A DNA stretch of 64,000 bases, from assembly GCF_008806975.1 (NCBI RefSeq), contig NZ_CP031728.1:744001-808000 (forward strand). Reading direction: 5' to 3'. A program made the translations under genes and the position numbers. Source of the stretch: Cellvibrio sp. KY-GH-1 (GTDB lineage Bacteria; Pseudomonadota; Gammaproteobacteria; Pseudomonadales; Cellvibrionaceae). The notes below the pieces were generated by a model. It saw nothing but the letters and a program-made list of their open reading frames with translations, made no database searches and was not told the DNA's origin. Each line of letters opens with the position of its first letter. The stretch's first letter is position 1. Shown here piece after piece: positions 9,438 to 19,023 of this stretch.

Positions 9438-9601
9438 GGTGAGCGAGCTGAAAAATGTACAAATGAGATTTGTTTAGCAAAGTGCCTGTTATTTAAGGTG
9501 CCGCGGTGAAATAACGCCAAAGTTGGTATAGAGTCAGTGTACTTGTTTAACTTTGTAGCAGTTTAACTATCCCTTTAAAGACAAAACGCCAGGATGTAAT
9601 T

Positions 9602-11308
9602 GTGAGTACAACAGAAACCTTGAATCTTGCCTCGCTGAAAATGGTTCATGACGAACTGGTTGCGACTATCGAGCAATCCGCGATCCGCCTTGAACAGTTT
9701 GCGCAGGATCGCAACAACGGCGAGCTACTACAGAACTGTATCGATGGTATCAAACAGATTCGCGGTATTTTGAGTTTAATTCAGCTAAGGGGTGTGGATT
9801 TGCTGGCCGATGAGCTGGCCACACATATTACTGATATTACTCTGGGTGAAGATGAGAAAACCGACGCTAAGTTGGAGCTGTTAACTGCCAGCTTTTTCAT
9901 ACTGCCACGCTATCTTGAATATTGCACACAAACTGCCCGCAGTATGGCCATGTTACTTATTCCGCACATCAATGAGCTACGCCTCGCGCGCAAAGCAGCT
10001 CCGTTGCCGGAAAGTTATTTCTACGGGTTGACTACCGTCAAGCCAGCTCCGCGTCTATCGGTTAACCAACAGGCGCTACCAGAGGATTTGACAGCGCTGG
10101 TGCGTCGCTTGCGCCATATGTACCAGACAGCATTGCTGAACGTATTAAAAGGTGTTCAGGTTAAGGCGTCATTGGGAATGATGACTCGCGCACTGCAGCG
10201 GTTGGAGACCGCGTCCGCTGGCACGGCGTTGGGTAACTTCTGGTGGCTGGCTGGTAGTACGCTGGCCGCGTTAGCTGAAAAAAATATGCAATTGGGCAAG
10301 GGCCGCAAGATGCTCTTCAGTGCCATTGAGCGCGAAATAAAGTGCTTTCAATTTGAAGGCAGTGCGGTATTGGAGCGCGAAGTCGATCCTGCTTTGCAAA
10401 AAGAACTTTTATATTTGCTGGCGCTTTCCAATTCGGATAGTGAAGGAGCGCGAGCAGTATTGGCAGCATTTGGGATTGGCAGGTTGCCCTATACCGAAGC
10501 TGAACTGGCACGTGAGATGGAGTTCCTCAATGGCCCGAGTGCGAACACCATCAGCTCAATGGTTGCAGTGTTAACTGATGAGTTGCACAGCACCAAGAAT
10601 ATCCTGGAACGCGCTGCGCAAAGTGGTGCAGAGTTGCTAACAGAATCGCCCGAGTTATTGGATACGTTGAAAAAGGTTGCCGATATTCTCGCCATTGTTG
10701 GATTGATTTCGCCAAGTAATAGTTTGAAGCAGGAGATCGCTAAAATTACTGATTGGCAGGTCAATGGCACAACGATATCTCCGGATGAGTTATTGGTGGT
10801 TGCGGATACCTTATTGTATGTGGAAAGTACTATCGCGGGTTTAAGCAATGCCAACCTTTCGGACGAAAAAGTAGCGCAGATTAATGCGCTTTCACGCGAT
10901 GCCGCTATGGCTAACAATCAAATTGCAGAAGCCGAAAAAATTGTTATCGACGAAGCTGAAGCGGGTTTGGTATTGGTAAAGCGTGCGTTAAGCGCGTTCG
11001 CTGAATCCAACTACGATAAAGGCCACATCCGCAATATCGTCGGCACTCTGGACTCAGTGCGCGGGGGAATGTTTTTGTTAGGCTTGCCTCGTGCAGCAAA
11101 AGTGCTTGCTGGTTGTATGCGCTTTGTGGACGAAGATTTACTTGCCAATGACCAGCATCCTGCCGTTCAGCATTTACTCGAAACCTTTGCAGATGCGGTA
11201 ATTAGCCTGGAATATTATCTGGATGCGATAAAACTGGATAAAAATGCGGACACCAGTGTGTTGCAAATCGCTGAAGAAAGTTTGCAAGCGCTGGGCTACA
11301 AAGTTTGA
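9602..11308 (+). CDS. fimL: FimL-like twitching motility / cAMP regulatory protein
   Basis: A 568-residue, mostly helical cytoplasmic protein with no enzyme motif. It resembles Pseudomonas FimL, which corresponds to the N-terminal part of the ChpA chemosensory kinase but lacks phosphorylatable histidines. The helical block LLQNCIDGIKQIRGILSLIQLRGVDLLADEL is typical of the Hpt-derived P2-like region. Position supports the call: in Pseudomonas fimL is followed directly by nudC, as here, and lies a few genes from dnaQ. In Pseudomonas FimL links the Chp chemosensory system to the adenylate cyclase CyaB and type IV pilus function. The identification rests on resemblance and order. Confidence 0.78.
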   Translation: MSTTETLNLASLKMVHDELVATIEQSAIRLEQFAQDRNNGELLQNCIDGIKQIRGILSLIQLRGVDLLADELATHITDITLGEDEKTDAKLELLTASFFILPRYLEYCTQTARSMAMLLIPHINELRLARKAAPLPESYFYGLTTVKPAPRLSVNQQALPEDLTALVRRLRHMYQTALLNVLKGVQVKASLGMMTRALQRLETASAGTALGNFWWLAGSTLAALAEKNMQLGKGRKMLFSAIEREIKCFQFEGSAVLEREVDPALQKELLYLLALSNSDSEGARAVLAAFGIGRLPYTEAELAREMEFLNGPSANTISSMVAVLTDELHSTKNILERAAQSGAELLTESPELLDTLKKVADILAIVGLISPSNSLKQEIAKITDWQVNGTTISPDELLVVADTLLYVESTIAGLSNANLSDEKVAQINALSRDAAMANNQIAEAEKIVIDEAEAGLVLVKRALSAFAESNYDKGHIRNIVGTLDSVRGGMFLLGLPRAAKVLAGCMRFVDEDLLANDQHPAVQHLLETFADAVISLEYYLDAIKLDKNADTSVLQIAEESLQALGYKV

Positions 11309-11310
11309 TC

Positions 11311-12180
11311 ATGTCCGTAGGTTTTGATTTAGCGTCTTTCGAGTTCAATGCTTCCGCCCTAACGCCGACTGCTTCCCGCAGCCGGCGTTTTATTATTTCG
11401 GTGTTAAATACCAACCACACCTGTGAGCAATTGTTATGCGATAGCGCAGGTGTAGTTCTCGTCTGTGCTGATAGTGATGCTAATACATTGCCACTTTCAG
11501 TTGCCAGCGAGCACTTTCTTGGCCAACTTAATGATGAAGACCTGTGGGTACGTGTGGTAGGCGTTCAAGACGCTCCCGCGGGGTATCAATGGTTAGGGCT
11601 TCGTTCGCAGTTGGAATTGTTATCGCCAGAGGCGTTTCAACTGGCTGGACGCGCACTGCAAATTGCGCGTTGGTATTATGACCATCGTTACTGCGGTCGT
11701 TGTGGTCAGGCGACTGTGCAGGACTCGCTCGATTTCGCGCGCGTGTGCCAAGGTTGCTCAACGCGCTTTTACCCGCGTATCTCCCCCTGTATGATCGTAT
11801 TGGTAACGCGGGGTGATGAAATTTTACTCGCCCATCATCACCGCGCATCGAGAGTTATGTACACAACCCTGGCGGGTTTTGTCGAAGCGGGGGAAGGGGT
11901 AGAGGACTGTATTCGGCGTGAGGTTATGGAAGAGGTTGGTGTGATGGTGGGTGAGCTTAAATATTTCCGTAGTCAGCCCTGGCCATTTCCCGGGCAACTA
12001 ATGCTCGGCTTTTTTGCCGAATATGAAACTGGGCATATTGCGATAGATCCAGCTGAAATTATCGATGCGAAATGGTTCCGCTACGATGAGTTGCCTCAGG
12101 TGCCTGCAACCGCTACTGTAGCCGGGCAGTTGATAGCGCATTATGTTGGATTGCGACGCGCCATTAACCATAAACAATAA
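11311..12180 (+). CDS. nudC: NAD(H) pyrophosphatase / mRNA-decapping Nudix hydrolase NudC
   Basis: Hydrolyses NADH and removes NAD caps from RNA 5' ends. This 289-residue protein has an N-terminal domain, a four-cysteine zinc ribbon (YCGRCGQ and CQGC, about residues 127-150), and the Nudix box GFVEAGEGVEDCIRREVMEEVG. The NudC-specific SQPWPFPGQLMLGF block follows. I start at ATG 11311; a TTG at 11305 overlapping the fimL stop is in frame. The near-overlap with fimL implies one transcription unit. Confidence 0.93.
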   Translation: MSVGFDLASFEFNASALTPTASRSRRFIISVLNTNHTCEQLLCDSAGVVLVCADSDANTLPLSVASEHFLGQLNDEDLWVRVVGVQDAPAGYQWLGLRSQLELLSPEAFQLAGRALQIARWYYDHRYCGRCGQATVQDSLDFARVCQGCSTRFYPRISPCMIVLVTRGDEILLAHHHRASRVMYTTLAGFVEAGEGVEDCIRREVMEEVGVMVGELKYFRSQPWPFPGQLMLGFFAEYETGHIAIDPAEIIDAKWFRYDELPQVPATATVAGQLIAHYVGLRRAINHKQ

Positions 12181-12207
12181 CAAGTTTCCCAAACAGGTAG
12201 GACACAT

Positions 12208-12861
12208 ATGATTTTTACCTTGGTTGCCCTGTTTATCAGTTTGATCGCTACTTATATCGCCTATAAGGCGGCGCGGATGCTGTGGCAGAATTCATGGTTT
12301 GTCGGGTTTTGTCGCGGGCTATTTGGCCTTGCATTATTGGCTTTAGCCGCGTTGATCGGGTTGACCGCGTTTGACGTTTACAGCTACAAACAAGTCTTGC
12401 AGGAACAAGTTGTCGCCACCATTAATTTTGACCGCATTGAAGATCAACACTTTTTTGCCGTGTTGGCAGATAAGGAAGGCAAAGAGCAGCGTGTTGAGCT
12501 GCGTGGTGATCAGTGGCAATTGGATGCGCGTATTGTGAAGTGGGAAGGCTATTTGGCGACATTCGGAATTAAGCCCGCCTTTCGATTGGAGCGATTGAGT
12601 GGGCGTTACTACGACATTGAAAAAGAAACCATGGCGGCGCGCACCGCTTACACAGTGCATAATAGTTTGTATGGATTGGATATCTGGAGAATCCTCAATA
12701 CTCACCCGGATTGGGTGCCTGTAATAGATGCGGTTTATGGTTCCGCGACTTACCTACCCATGAAGGATGGCGCGCTCTTTGAGATAACACTTTCCAACAC
12801 CGGGTTGCTTGCACGACCAATTAACGCTGCCGCCCGTGAAGCGGTTGCCGAATTTGAATAA
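12208..12861 (+). CDS. Conserved membrane protein of unknown function
   Basis: This 217-residue protein has two N-terminal membrane helices (about residues 2-22 and 35-57) followed by a soluble domain of about 155 residues, probably periplasmic, rich in beta-forming segments (VELRGDQWQLDARIVKW, GYLATFGIKPAFRLERLSG). Homologues sit after nudC in Pseudomonas and are sometimes labelled multidrug efflux proteins, but nothing here looks like a transporter. ATG 12208 is preceded by AGGTAGGA. It is probably co-transcribed with nudC and sohB. Confidence 0.6.
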   Translation: MIFTLVALFISLIATYIAYKAARMLWQNSWFVGFCRGLFGLALLALAALIGLTAFDVYSYKQVLQEQVVATINFDRIEDQHFFAVLADKEGKEQRVELRGDQWQLDARIVKWEGYLATFGIKPAFRLERLSGRYYDIEKETMAARTAYTVHNSLYGLDIWRILNTHPDWVPVIDAVYGSATYLPMKDGALFEITLSNTGLLARPINAAAREAVAEFE

Positions 12862-12904
12862 TCGTTATTACTTTAATTTTTAGACGTTGTATGGAGTTAT
12901 TTCA

Positions 12905-13981
12905 TTGGAATTTTTAACTGAATACGGTTTGTTTCTGGCGAAGACGATTACGTTTGTGGTTGCCATTTTTGTCATTATCAGTCTTGCAGTATCCGTCGGG
13001 GGGCGTAATAAGAAATCGGATAAAGGTCACATTGAAGTCACTAAGCTCAATGAGAAATTTGAGCACCTGCGTGACTCACTGCGCGATGCAATGCTTGATG
13101 ATGATGAGTACAAAGAGTTTGAAAAGGCTGAAAAAAAGCGACTGAAAGAAGAGAAATCACAGAAGAAAAAGGCGGCAAAGGAGGCCGAAAAAAATAAAAC
13201 GGACGAAGCGGCCAATCCATCTGAACGCAAACGTATTTTTGTATTGGATTTTCATGGTGATATCAAAGCTTCCGAAGTGGAGTGTTTGCGTGAGGAAATT
13301 ACGACTGTACTCACATTGGCTAAACCCACCGATGAAGTTGTCGTAAAAGTAGAAAGCGGCGGTGGAATGGTGCACAGTTACGGGCTTGCCTCCAGTCAGC
13401 TAGCTCGCATTACCGGAAAGAATATTCCGCTTACCGTTTGTGTGGATAAAGTGGCAGCCAGTGGTGGTTACATGATGGCCTGTGTCGCCAATAAGATTGT
13501 AGCCGCGCCGTTTGCCATTCTCGGTTCTATCGGTGTCGTTGCCCAGCTGCCCAATTTTCATAAGTTACTCAAGAAGAATGACATTGACTATGAAATGTTT
13601 ACTGCGGGCGAATACAAGCGCACTGTCACTATGTTTGGTGAAAACACAGAGAAAGGCCGAAGCAAGTTTGTGGAAGAGCTGGAAGATACCCATGTACTCT
13701 TTAAAGAGTTTGTGGGGGAGCATCGTCCGCAAGTTGATATAGCTAAAGTTGCCACAGGTGAAGTCTGGTTTGGCTTACGTGCAAAGTCGGTGAATCTGGT
13801 GGATGAATTACAAACAAGTGATGAGTATTTATTCTCCCAAATCGATAACGCAGATGTTTACGAAGTGGAGTACAGCTTTAAAAAATCTCTGCCAGAAAAA
13901 TTGGGCATAGCTGCTCAAGGTGCGGTGGATCGCCTGTTAATGACATGGTGGGAACGGCTGAATATTAGTCGCTGGTTTTAA
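12905..13981 (+). CDS. sohB: Inner-membrane serine peptidase SohB (family S49)
   Basis: This 358-residue member of the SppA/SohB family degrades signal peptides or membrane protein fragments at the periplasmic face. It has an N-terminal membrane anchor (residues 8-28), a highly charged Lys/Glu linker (60-105), then the S49 domain with the serine in VDKVAASGGYMMACVANKI and the lysine region GSIGVVAQ...GEYKRTVTMF. I choose TTG 12905: it gives (M)EFLTEYGLFLAK, which matches the start of E. coli SohB, and GGAG lies at 12893-12896. A TTG at 12887 would add six unmatched residues. A perfect terminator follows. Confidence 0.9.
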   Translation: MEFLTEYGLFLAKTITFVVAIFVIISLAVSVGGRNKKSDKGHIEVTKLNEKFEHLRDSLRDAMLDDDEYKEFEKAEKKRLKEEKSQKKKAAKEAEKNKTDEAANPSERKRIFVLDFHGDIKASEVECLREEITTVLTLAKPTDEVVVKVESGGGMVHSYGLASSQLARITGKNIPLTVCVDKVAASGGYMMACVANKIVAAPFAILGSIGVVAQLPNFHKLLKKNDIDYEMFTAGEYKRTVTMFGENTEKGRSKFVEELEDTHVLFKEFVGEHRPQVDIAKVATGEVWFGLRAKSVNLVDELQTSDEYLFSQIDNADVYEVEYSFKKSLPEKLGIAAQGAVDRLLMTWWERLNISRWF

Positions 13982-13983
13982 CT

Positions 13984-14010
13984 AAAACGGTGCCGAATGG
14001 CACCGTTTTT
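13984..14010 (+). terminator. Terminator after sohB
   Basis: AAAACGGTGCC (13984-13994) pairs with GGCACCGTTTTT (13999-14010) around GAAT. It lies immediately before the GGAGGA ribosome binding site of msrA, so msrA needs its own promoter or read-through. Confidence 0.88.
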
Positions 14011-14027
14011 CTTTGGAGGAAAGTTTA

Positions 14028-14663
14028 ATGATTTTTTCAATGGCGAAGTTACAGATGCCTACGCGAGATAACGCCCTGCCAGGACGCGCAACAGCGATGC
14101 TGGTCGAAAATAAACACGCTGTTAAAAGTGTAGCTATAAAGCCCCCCTTTCCAGAGGGCTATGAAAAAATCCTTTTTGGTCTCGGTTGCTTCTGGGGTGC
14201 TGAGCGAAAATTTTGGCAGCAGCCCGGGGTGTATACCACCGCGGTAGGTTATTCTGCGGGTTACACACCGAATCCAACGTATGAAGAGGTGTGTAGCGGT
14301 TTAACCGGGCACAATGAAGTAGTGTTGGTTGTGTTTAATCCCAACGAAACCAGTTTGAAGCAATTATTAAAAGTATTTTGGGAGTCGCACAATCCAACCC
14401 AGGGAATGCGTCAAGGGAATGATCGCGGTACCCAGTATCGTTCAGGTGTGTATGTATTTACTGAAGAGCAACGCGTTATAGCCGAAGAAACGCGCGGCAT
14501 TTATCAGGCTGCGCTCAGTGGAAATAATCATGGTGAAATAACCACTGAAATAACGTCTGCAACAGAATTTTACTACGCTGAAACCTATCACCAGCAATAC
14601 CTGCACAAAAACCCCGGTGGTTATTGCGGCTTGGGCGGTACCGGGGTTTGCCTCGGCGAATAA
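14028..14663 (+). CDS. msrA: Peptide methionine sulfoxide reductase A
   Basis: Reduces methionine-S-sulfoxide in proteins. The active site is the cysteine in [10 protein letters not shown], with the family blocks [25 protein letters not shown] and the C-terminal [14 protein letters not shown], whose cysteines recycle the enzyme through thioredoxin. At 211 residues it is the long E. coli type with a 45-residue N-terminal extension. ATG 14028 has GGAGGA at 14015-14020; the in-frame TTG 14013 lies inside that site and is rejected. It is convergent with the ETF-QO gene, one base apart. Confidence 0.94.
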   Translation: MIFSMAKLQMPTRDNALPGRATAMLVENKHAVKSVAIKPPFPEGYEKILFGLGCFWGAERKFWQQPGVYTTAVGYSAGYTPNPTYEEVCSGLTGHNEVVLVVFNPNETSLKQLLKVFWESHNPTQGMRQGNDRGTQYRSGVYVFTEEQRVIAEETRGIYQAALSGNNHGEITTEITSATEFYYAETYHQQYLHKNPGGYCGLGGTGVCLGE

Positions 14664-14664
14664 A

Positions 14665-16314
14665 CTACATTGCTTCGTAATAGGGCCCACTACCAGCTTC
14701 TGGTGGTGTCCAGGTAATATTTTGTAGTGGGTCTTTAATGTCACAGGCCTTGCAGTGAATGCAGTTGGCTGCATTAATTTGCAGGGCATCTCCATTGTCC
14801 TTTTTGATTATTTCATACACCCCAGCTGGGCAATAACGTTGCTCTGGCGCTCCATAGATTTGTAAATTATGTTCAATGGGGATGTTCGCATCATTTAAAT
14901 GCAGGTGTACTGGTTGATTTTCCTCATGGCTAATTTTTGATAAATAGATGGAAGATAAGCGATCAAACGTGATTCTTCGATCCGGTGGTAGGTAATGAAT
15001 TGGTTTGGCTTGTTTCAACGGTATTAAGCTTTCATGATCGGCTTTCCCGTGTTTCAAGGTCCAAGGTAGATTAATTCCCAACGAATGAAACCATAAGTCT
15101 ACGCTGGAATAAATCAGGCCGCCCAATGAACCCCATTTTGACATTGCCGGTTTCACATTGCGTGCAGCGTAAAGGTCTTTCCACAGCCAGGATTGCCGAA
15201 TTTTTTCCGGATATGAATTCAGTATCGCAGGCTCATCGTTACCCAGCGCTTCAAGAATAGATTCAGCGGCTAGCATTCCGGACTTCATGGCGTTATGCGA
15301 ACCCTTAATTCGCGGCACGTTAACAAATCCGGCCGAGCAACCGATCAGCGCGCCACCGGGAAAGACTAATTCTGGTAGCGATTGAAGTCCCCCTTCGTTT
15401 ATAGCGCGCGCACCGTAGGCAAGGCGTTGCCCATTTTCCAGTAGTGGTTTAATCATTGGGTGCGTTTTAAAGCGCTGAAACTCTTCAAAGGGATTTAAGT
15501 AGGGGTTTTGGTAATTCAGATGAACCACCAAGCCTACCGCTAATTTATTCCCTTCAAGATGGTAAATAAATCCGCCGCCACCCGTGTCTTTATCCAGTGG
15601 CCAACCCAGGGTGTGCATAATTTTTCCGAGTTGATGCTGCTGTGGCTCAATCTGCCAAATTTCTTTAAAACCAAGCCCATATTTTTGCGGTTCTGCATTG
15701 GTGCGCAGGTTAAATTGTTGTTCCAACTTTTTGGTTAATGATCCACGTGTTCCTTCGGCGATAAGCGTGTATTTAGCAATTAACTCGATGCCCGGCGAAA
15801 ATGCGCTTTTCGGTGTCCCGTCACGCGCTATTCCCATATCGCCAGTAATAACACCTTTTACGCGGCCATCATCGGCATAAATAATATCAACTGCATTAAA
15901 ACCAGGAAATTGATCAACGCCAAGATGTTCCGCTTCACTTGCCAACCAACGACAAACTTGTCCCAAGCTCACAATAAAATTGCCGTGATTATTCATCAGT
16001 GGTGGTAATAATTTTTCCGGAATTGTGTAGTTGCCGGTTTCAGTGAGCCAACAAAAATGATCCTGAGTGACTTTATTCGAAACAGGTGCATTTTTTGATT
16101 GCCACTCGGGAATTAATTCGCTTAATGCTATGGGATCTATCACGGCGCCGGAAAAAATATGTGCGCCAACTTCTGCGCCTTTTTCCAGCAGGCACACACT
16201 AATGTCGCGTTGTTGTTGCGCTGCTAATTGTTTTAACCGAATGGCCGCAGAGAGGCCGGCTGGTCCGCCGCCAACAATAACTACGTCATATTCCATTTGA
16301 TCGCGTTGCGTCAT
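14665..16314 (-). CDS. Electron transfer flavoprotein-ubiquinone oxidoreductase (ETF-QO)
   Basis: This 549-residue membrane-associated flavoprotein with one 4Fe-4S cluster passes electrons from reduced ETF to ubiquinone. The N-terminal FAD loop is VVIVGGGPAGLSAAIRLK. The C-terminal ferredoxin-like domain has cluster ligands in QRYCPAGVYE and NCIHCKACDIKDP. The end GSGPYYEAM is typical of the family. I start at ATG 16314 (MTQRDQMEYD), which has GAGG five bases upstream and overlaps the LysR stop as ATGA. Translational coupling to LysR is therefore likely. EtfBA, its electron donors, are encoded divergently nearby. Confidence 0.94.
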   Translation of the reverse strand: MTQRDQMEYDVVIVGGGPAGLSAAIRLKQLAAQQQRDISVCLLEKGAEVGAHIFSGAVIDPIALSELIPEWQSKNAPVSNKVTQDHFCWLTETGNYTIPEKLLPPLMNNHGNFIVSLGQVCRWLASEAEHLGVDQFPGFNAVDIIYADDGRVKGVITGDMGIARDGTPKSAFSPGIELIAKYTLIAEGTRGSLTKKLEQQFNLRTNAEPQKYGLGFKEIWQIEPQQHQLGKIMHTLGWPLDKDTGGGGFIYHLEGNKLAVGLVVHLNYQNPYLNPFEEFQRFKTHPMIKPLLENGQRLAYGARAINEGGLQSLPELVFPGGALIGCSAGFVNVPRIKGSHNAMKSGMLAAESILEALGNDEPAILNSYPEKIRQSWLWKDLYAARNVKPAMSKWGSLGGLIYSSVDLWFHSLGINLPWTLKHGKADHESLIPLKQAKPIHYLPPDRRITFDRLSSIYLSKISHEENQPVHLHLNDANIPIEHNLQIYGAPEQRYCPAGVYEIIKKDNGDALQINAANCIHCKACDIKDPLQNITWTPPEAGSGPYYEAM

Positions 16315-17216
16315 ACATGCCTCGCTTCTTTGGTAGTCGTCAACGAGCGGCAATAATCTAAAAAGCTGGTGATAGCGGGAGTTTGGTAGCGGTTTTTATG
16401 CCAAACCAATAAAAACTGCCTGCGTAAATCCAGCATGGGAGTTTTTATTTCTATCAAACTGCCGCGCCGAAATGCATCGCGCAACGCAAGGCGAGATATG
16501 CACCCAATCCCCAATCCTGATTCGACAGCGCGCTTGATTGCTTCTGTATGTTCCAGTTCCAAACGCACCTTCAACGCCGAAGCATAGTGACGCATTGCGT
16601 GATCGAAAGTTTCTCGTGTGCCTGAACCCTGTTCGCGCAGAATCCAGGTCGCATTAACCAAGTCCTCTATCACGATGTTTTGCTTGTGTGCCAACTCATG
16701 CTCAGGTGCGCAGAACACCGCAAGATCATCGTCCATCCACGGCTCTGCAATGAGCTCAGGGTGATGGCAACTGCCTTCAATCAATCCCAAATCCAATTCA
16801 TAACCGGCAATTTGCTGCAGGATGCTTTGGGTGTTCTTGACTTGCAGGTCGATATGGCACTCTGTGTGGTGTTGCATAAACTCGCTGACAATCAATATCG
16901 CTAGATAGTTGCCGATCGTCAGGGTCGCCCCCAGTTTCAGATTGCCCAAGGCGGCTTTACCTTCAAGCAGCTGTTCTATTTCCTCGGCCTGGGTTAACAG
17001 GCTACTTGCTGCCGGCAAAAGGCTTTTGCCCAAGGCATTAAGGATCAGCAGCTTGCCGTGGCGATCAAACAGCTGGCAATCAAACTGCCGCTCCAGCTCT
17101 GCGAGGGCAGTACTGGCAGCAGATTGCGATAGGGCAACCTGCTCGGCAGCCTTGGAAACGCTGCCCGTACGCGCTATCGCAACAAATATTTCTAATTGGC
17201 GTAGTGTGTATCTCAT
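16311..17216 (-). CDS. LysR-type transcriptional regulator next to the ETF genes
   Basis: This 301-residue regulator has an N-terminal winged helix-turn-helix (residues 1-60: RQLEIFVAIARTGSVSKAAEQVALSQSAASTALAELE) and a periplasmic-binding-protein-like effector domain (about 90-295). It is transcribed with the ETF-QO gene and divergently from etfB, so control of the 97-base intergenic region is the obvious guess. The inducer is unknown. It belongs to the large LysR family; I cannot assign a named subgroup. Confidence 0.88.
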   Translation of the reverse strand: MRYTLRQLEIFVAIARTGSVSKAAEQVALSQSAASTALAELERQFDCQLFDRHGKLLILNALGKSLLPAASSLLTQAEEIEQLLEGKAALGNLKLGATLTIGNYLAILIVSEFMQHHTECHIDLQVKNTQSILQQIAGYELDLGLIEGSCHHPELIAEPWMDDDLAVFCAPEHELAHKQNIVIEDLVNATWILREQGSGTRETFDHAMRHYASALKVRLELEHTEAIKRAVESGLGIGCISRLALRDAFRRGSLIEIKTPMLDLRRQFLLVWHKNRYQTPAITSFLDYCRSLTTTKEARHV

Positions 17217-17253
17217 ATCTGTATTTCAAATATATAAAATATAAATTATCAAT

Positions 17254-17282
17254 TTAACAAATATGCTAGCGCTAAATAGAAT
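17254..17282 (+). promoter_or_regulatory. Sigma70-type promoter of etfBA-fpr
   Basis: TTAACA (17254-17259) and TAGAAT (17277-17282) are separated by exactly 17 bases and lie 31 bases before etfB. Just upstream is very AT-rich sequence with a short inverted repeat AAATT-ATC-AATTT (17243-17255) that overlaps the -35 element and could be a LysR regulator site. Confidence 0.6.
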
Positions 17283-17313
17283 GATCCACAAGTTCATTTT
17301 TGAGGCTTGAGCC

Positions 17314-18063
17314 ATGAAAGTTCTAATTGCAGTGAAGCATACGGTGGATCACAACCTGAAACCCTTTGTTGATTCCGCTACCGGGCAGGTAGATCTATCC
17401 CAAGCGCGGAGGACAATGAACCCCTTTGATGAAATTTCCATTGAGGAAGCTTTGCGGCTAAAAGAACGTGGTCAAGTGAGTGAAATTATAGCTGTCGCAA
17501 TTGGAAACCCAGCGGCAAAAGACAGCCTGCGTCATGCCTATGCGATGGGGGTAGATCGCGCGCTGTTAATTGAAACTGATGCGCCTTTGCAGCCATTGGG
17601 CGTTGCAAAATTATTAAAAGCCATTGTTGAACGTGAGCAGCCAGCATTGATATTTCTGGGTAAACAAGCAGTGGGTGAGGACTATGGCCAAACCGGACAA
17701 ATGCTTGCAGCATTGTTGGGAGTAGGGCTGGGGACTTTTGCATCAGCAATCGAATTAAGTGGTGGGTATGTGAAAGTAAAACGTGAAATTGAAAAGGGAA
17801 CCCAAACCATTCGTTTGCAACTACCGGCCGTAGTAACCGCCGACTTGCGGTTAAATGAGCCTCGTTTTATCAAGCTGCCCAGTTTGATGATGGCCAAGAA
17901 AAAAGCCATAGAAACACTTAGCGCGGATGAATTGGGAGTTGATCTTTCGCCGCGCTTTATCCAACTAAAAGCGGCAGAGCCTCCCCAAAAACGGGGTGCT
18001 TTGCAGTTGGCAAATGTACAAGAGTTGGTGAAAGAATTACGTAAAGCGGAGGTACTGCAATGA
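17314..18063 (+). CDS. etfB: Electron transfer flavoprotein beta subunit
   Basis: With EtfA this 249-residue subunit forms the soluble AMP/FAD heterodimer that collects electrons from acyl-CoA and other flavoprotein dehydrogenases. The start MKVLIAVKHTVDHNLKPFVD and the block MNPFDEISIEEALRLKE are family hallmarks; the signature VKREIEKGTQTIRLQLPAVVTADLRLNEPR is the EtfB pattern. It overlaps etfA by ATGA (18060-18063), so the subunits are made in step. Confidence 0.95.
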   Translation: MKVLIAVKHTVDHNLKPFVDSATGQVDLSQARRTMNPFDEISIEEALRLKERGQVSEIIAVAIGNPAAKDSLRHAYAMGVDRALLIETDAPLQPLGVAKLLKAIVEREQPALIFLGKQAVGEDYGQTGQMLAALLGVGLGTFASAIELSGGYVKVKREIEKGTQTIRLQLPAVVTADLRLNEPRFIKLPSLMMAKKKAIETLSADELGVDLSPRFIQLKAAEPPQKRGALQLANVQELVKELRKAEVLQ

Positions 18064-19001
18064 GTATTCTGGTATTGGCCGAACATGACGGCAAGCAATT
18101 AAAAATATCGACTGCACAAGCCGTTGCTGCCGCTGCTCTATGGCAACAACCAATCGATCTACTGGTGTATGGCAATCAAGTGGAGCAAATCGCGCGTGGT
18201 GCGGCGCAATTGTCAGGAGTAGGACGAGTGTTAGTTGCCCAGGCGGATCATCTGCAATTTCCGCTAGTGGAAGATGTGCAAGATTTAATTGTTAGCATTG
18301 CACGCGAATATAAAGTGATTGTGAGTGCCCACAGTGTATTAGGGAAAAGTGTTATTCCCGGCGTTGCTGCGCGATTGGACGCAGCACCCATTACCGATGT
18401 CATTGACATCCAGTTGGAACCCGGTGTTGCGCCAGTTTATGTGCGCCCTGAATACGCCGGAAATATTTTTACGCATATTCAAAACCCGCAGGCGCAACAA
18501 ATAATTAGTGTCCGGGCTACGGCTTTTCGCCCCGTTAGTAATGGTGGGGTGGCTGAAATTCTCACTGTTGCTGTTCCTCAATCGCGCAATATTAGTCAGT
18601 GGTTAAGTGAAGATATTAATGTATCGGAACGCCCGGATTTGTCGTCCGCACGTGTCGTGATTGCCGGTGGTCGTAGTCTGGGTGAAAATTTCGATAGCTT
18701 ATTAAATCCCGTTGCCGAACGCTTGGATGCCGCCATAGGTGCAACTCGTGCCTGTGTAGATGCGGGATTTGCACCGAATGATTTGCAAGTGGGGCAGACG
18801 GGTACAGTGATCGCGCCAGACCTTTACATCGCTGTGGGGATTTCCGGTGCTATGCAACATATTGCGGGCATTAAGGACAGCAAGGTTATTGTTGCCATTA
18901 ACAATGACCCGGACGCCCCCATTTTTAAATATGCCGATTATGGCGTAATTGCCGATTTATTTACTGCCTTGCCAGAATTGCAGCACGCACTGCAGCAATA
19001 A
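18060..19001 (+). CDS. etfA: Electron transfer flavoprotein alpha subunit
   Basis: This 313-residue FAD-binding subunit has an N-terminal alpha/beta domain (1-185) and a C-terminal FAD domain. The latter contains RVVIAGGRSLGENFD, GATRACVDAGFAPNDLQVGQTG and the signature YIAVGISGAMQHIAGIKDS followed by VAINNDPDAPIFKYADYGV. It acts with EtfB and delivers electrons to the ETF-QO encoded on the other strand. It overlaps etfB by 4 bases. Confidence 0.95.
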   Translation: MSILVLAEHDGKQLKISTAQAVAAAALWQQPIDLLVYGNQVEQIARGAAQLSGVGRVLVAQADHLQFPLVEDVQDLIVSIAREYKVIVSAHSVLGKSVIPGVAARLDAAPITDVIDIQLEPGVAPVYVRPEYAGNIFTHIQNPQAQQIISVRATAFRPVSNGGVAEILTVAVPQSRNISQWLSEDINVSERPDLSSARVVIAGGRSLGENFDSLLNPVAERLDAAIGATRACVDAGFAPNDLQVGQTGTVIAPDLYIAVGISGAMQHIAGIKDSKVIVAINNDPDAPIFKYADYGVIADLFTALPELQHALQQ

Positions 19002-19023
19002 TTTATTTGATCAGGGAAACCTT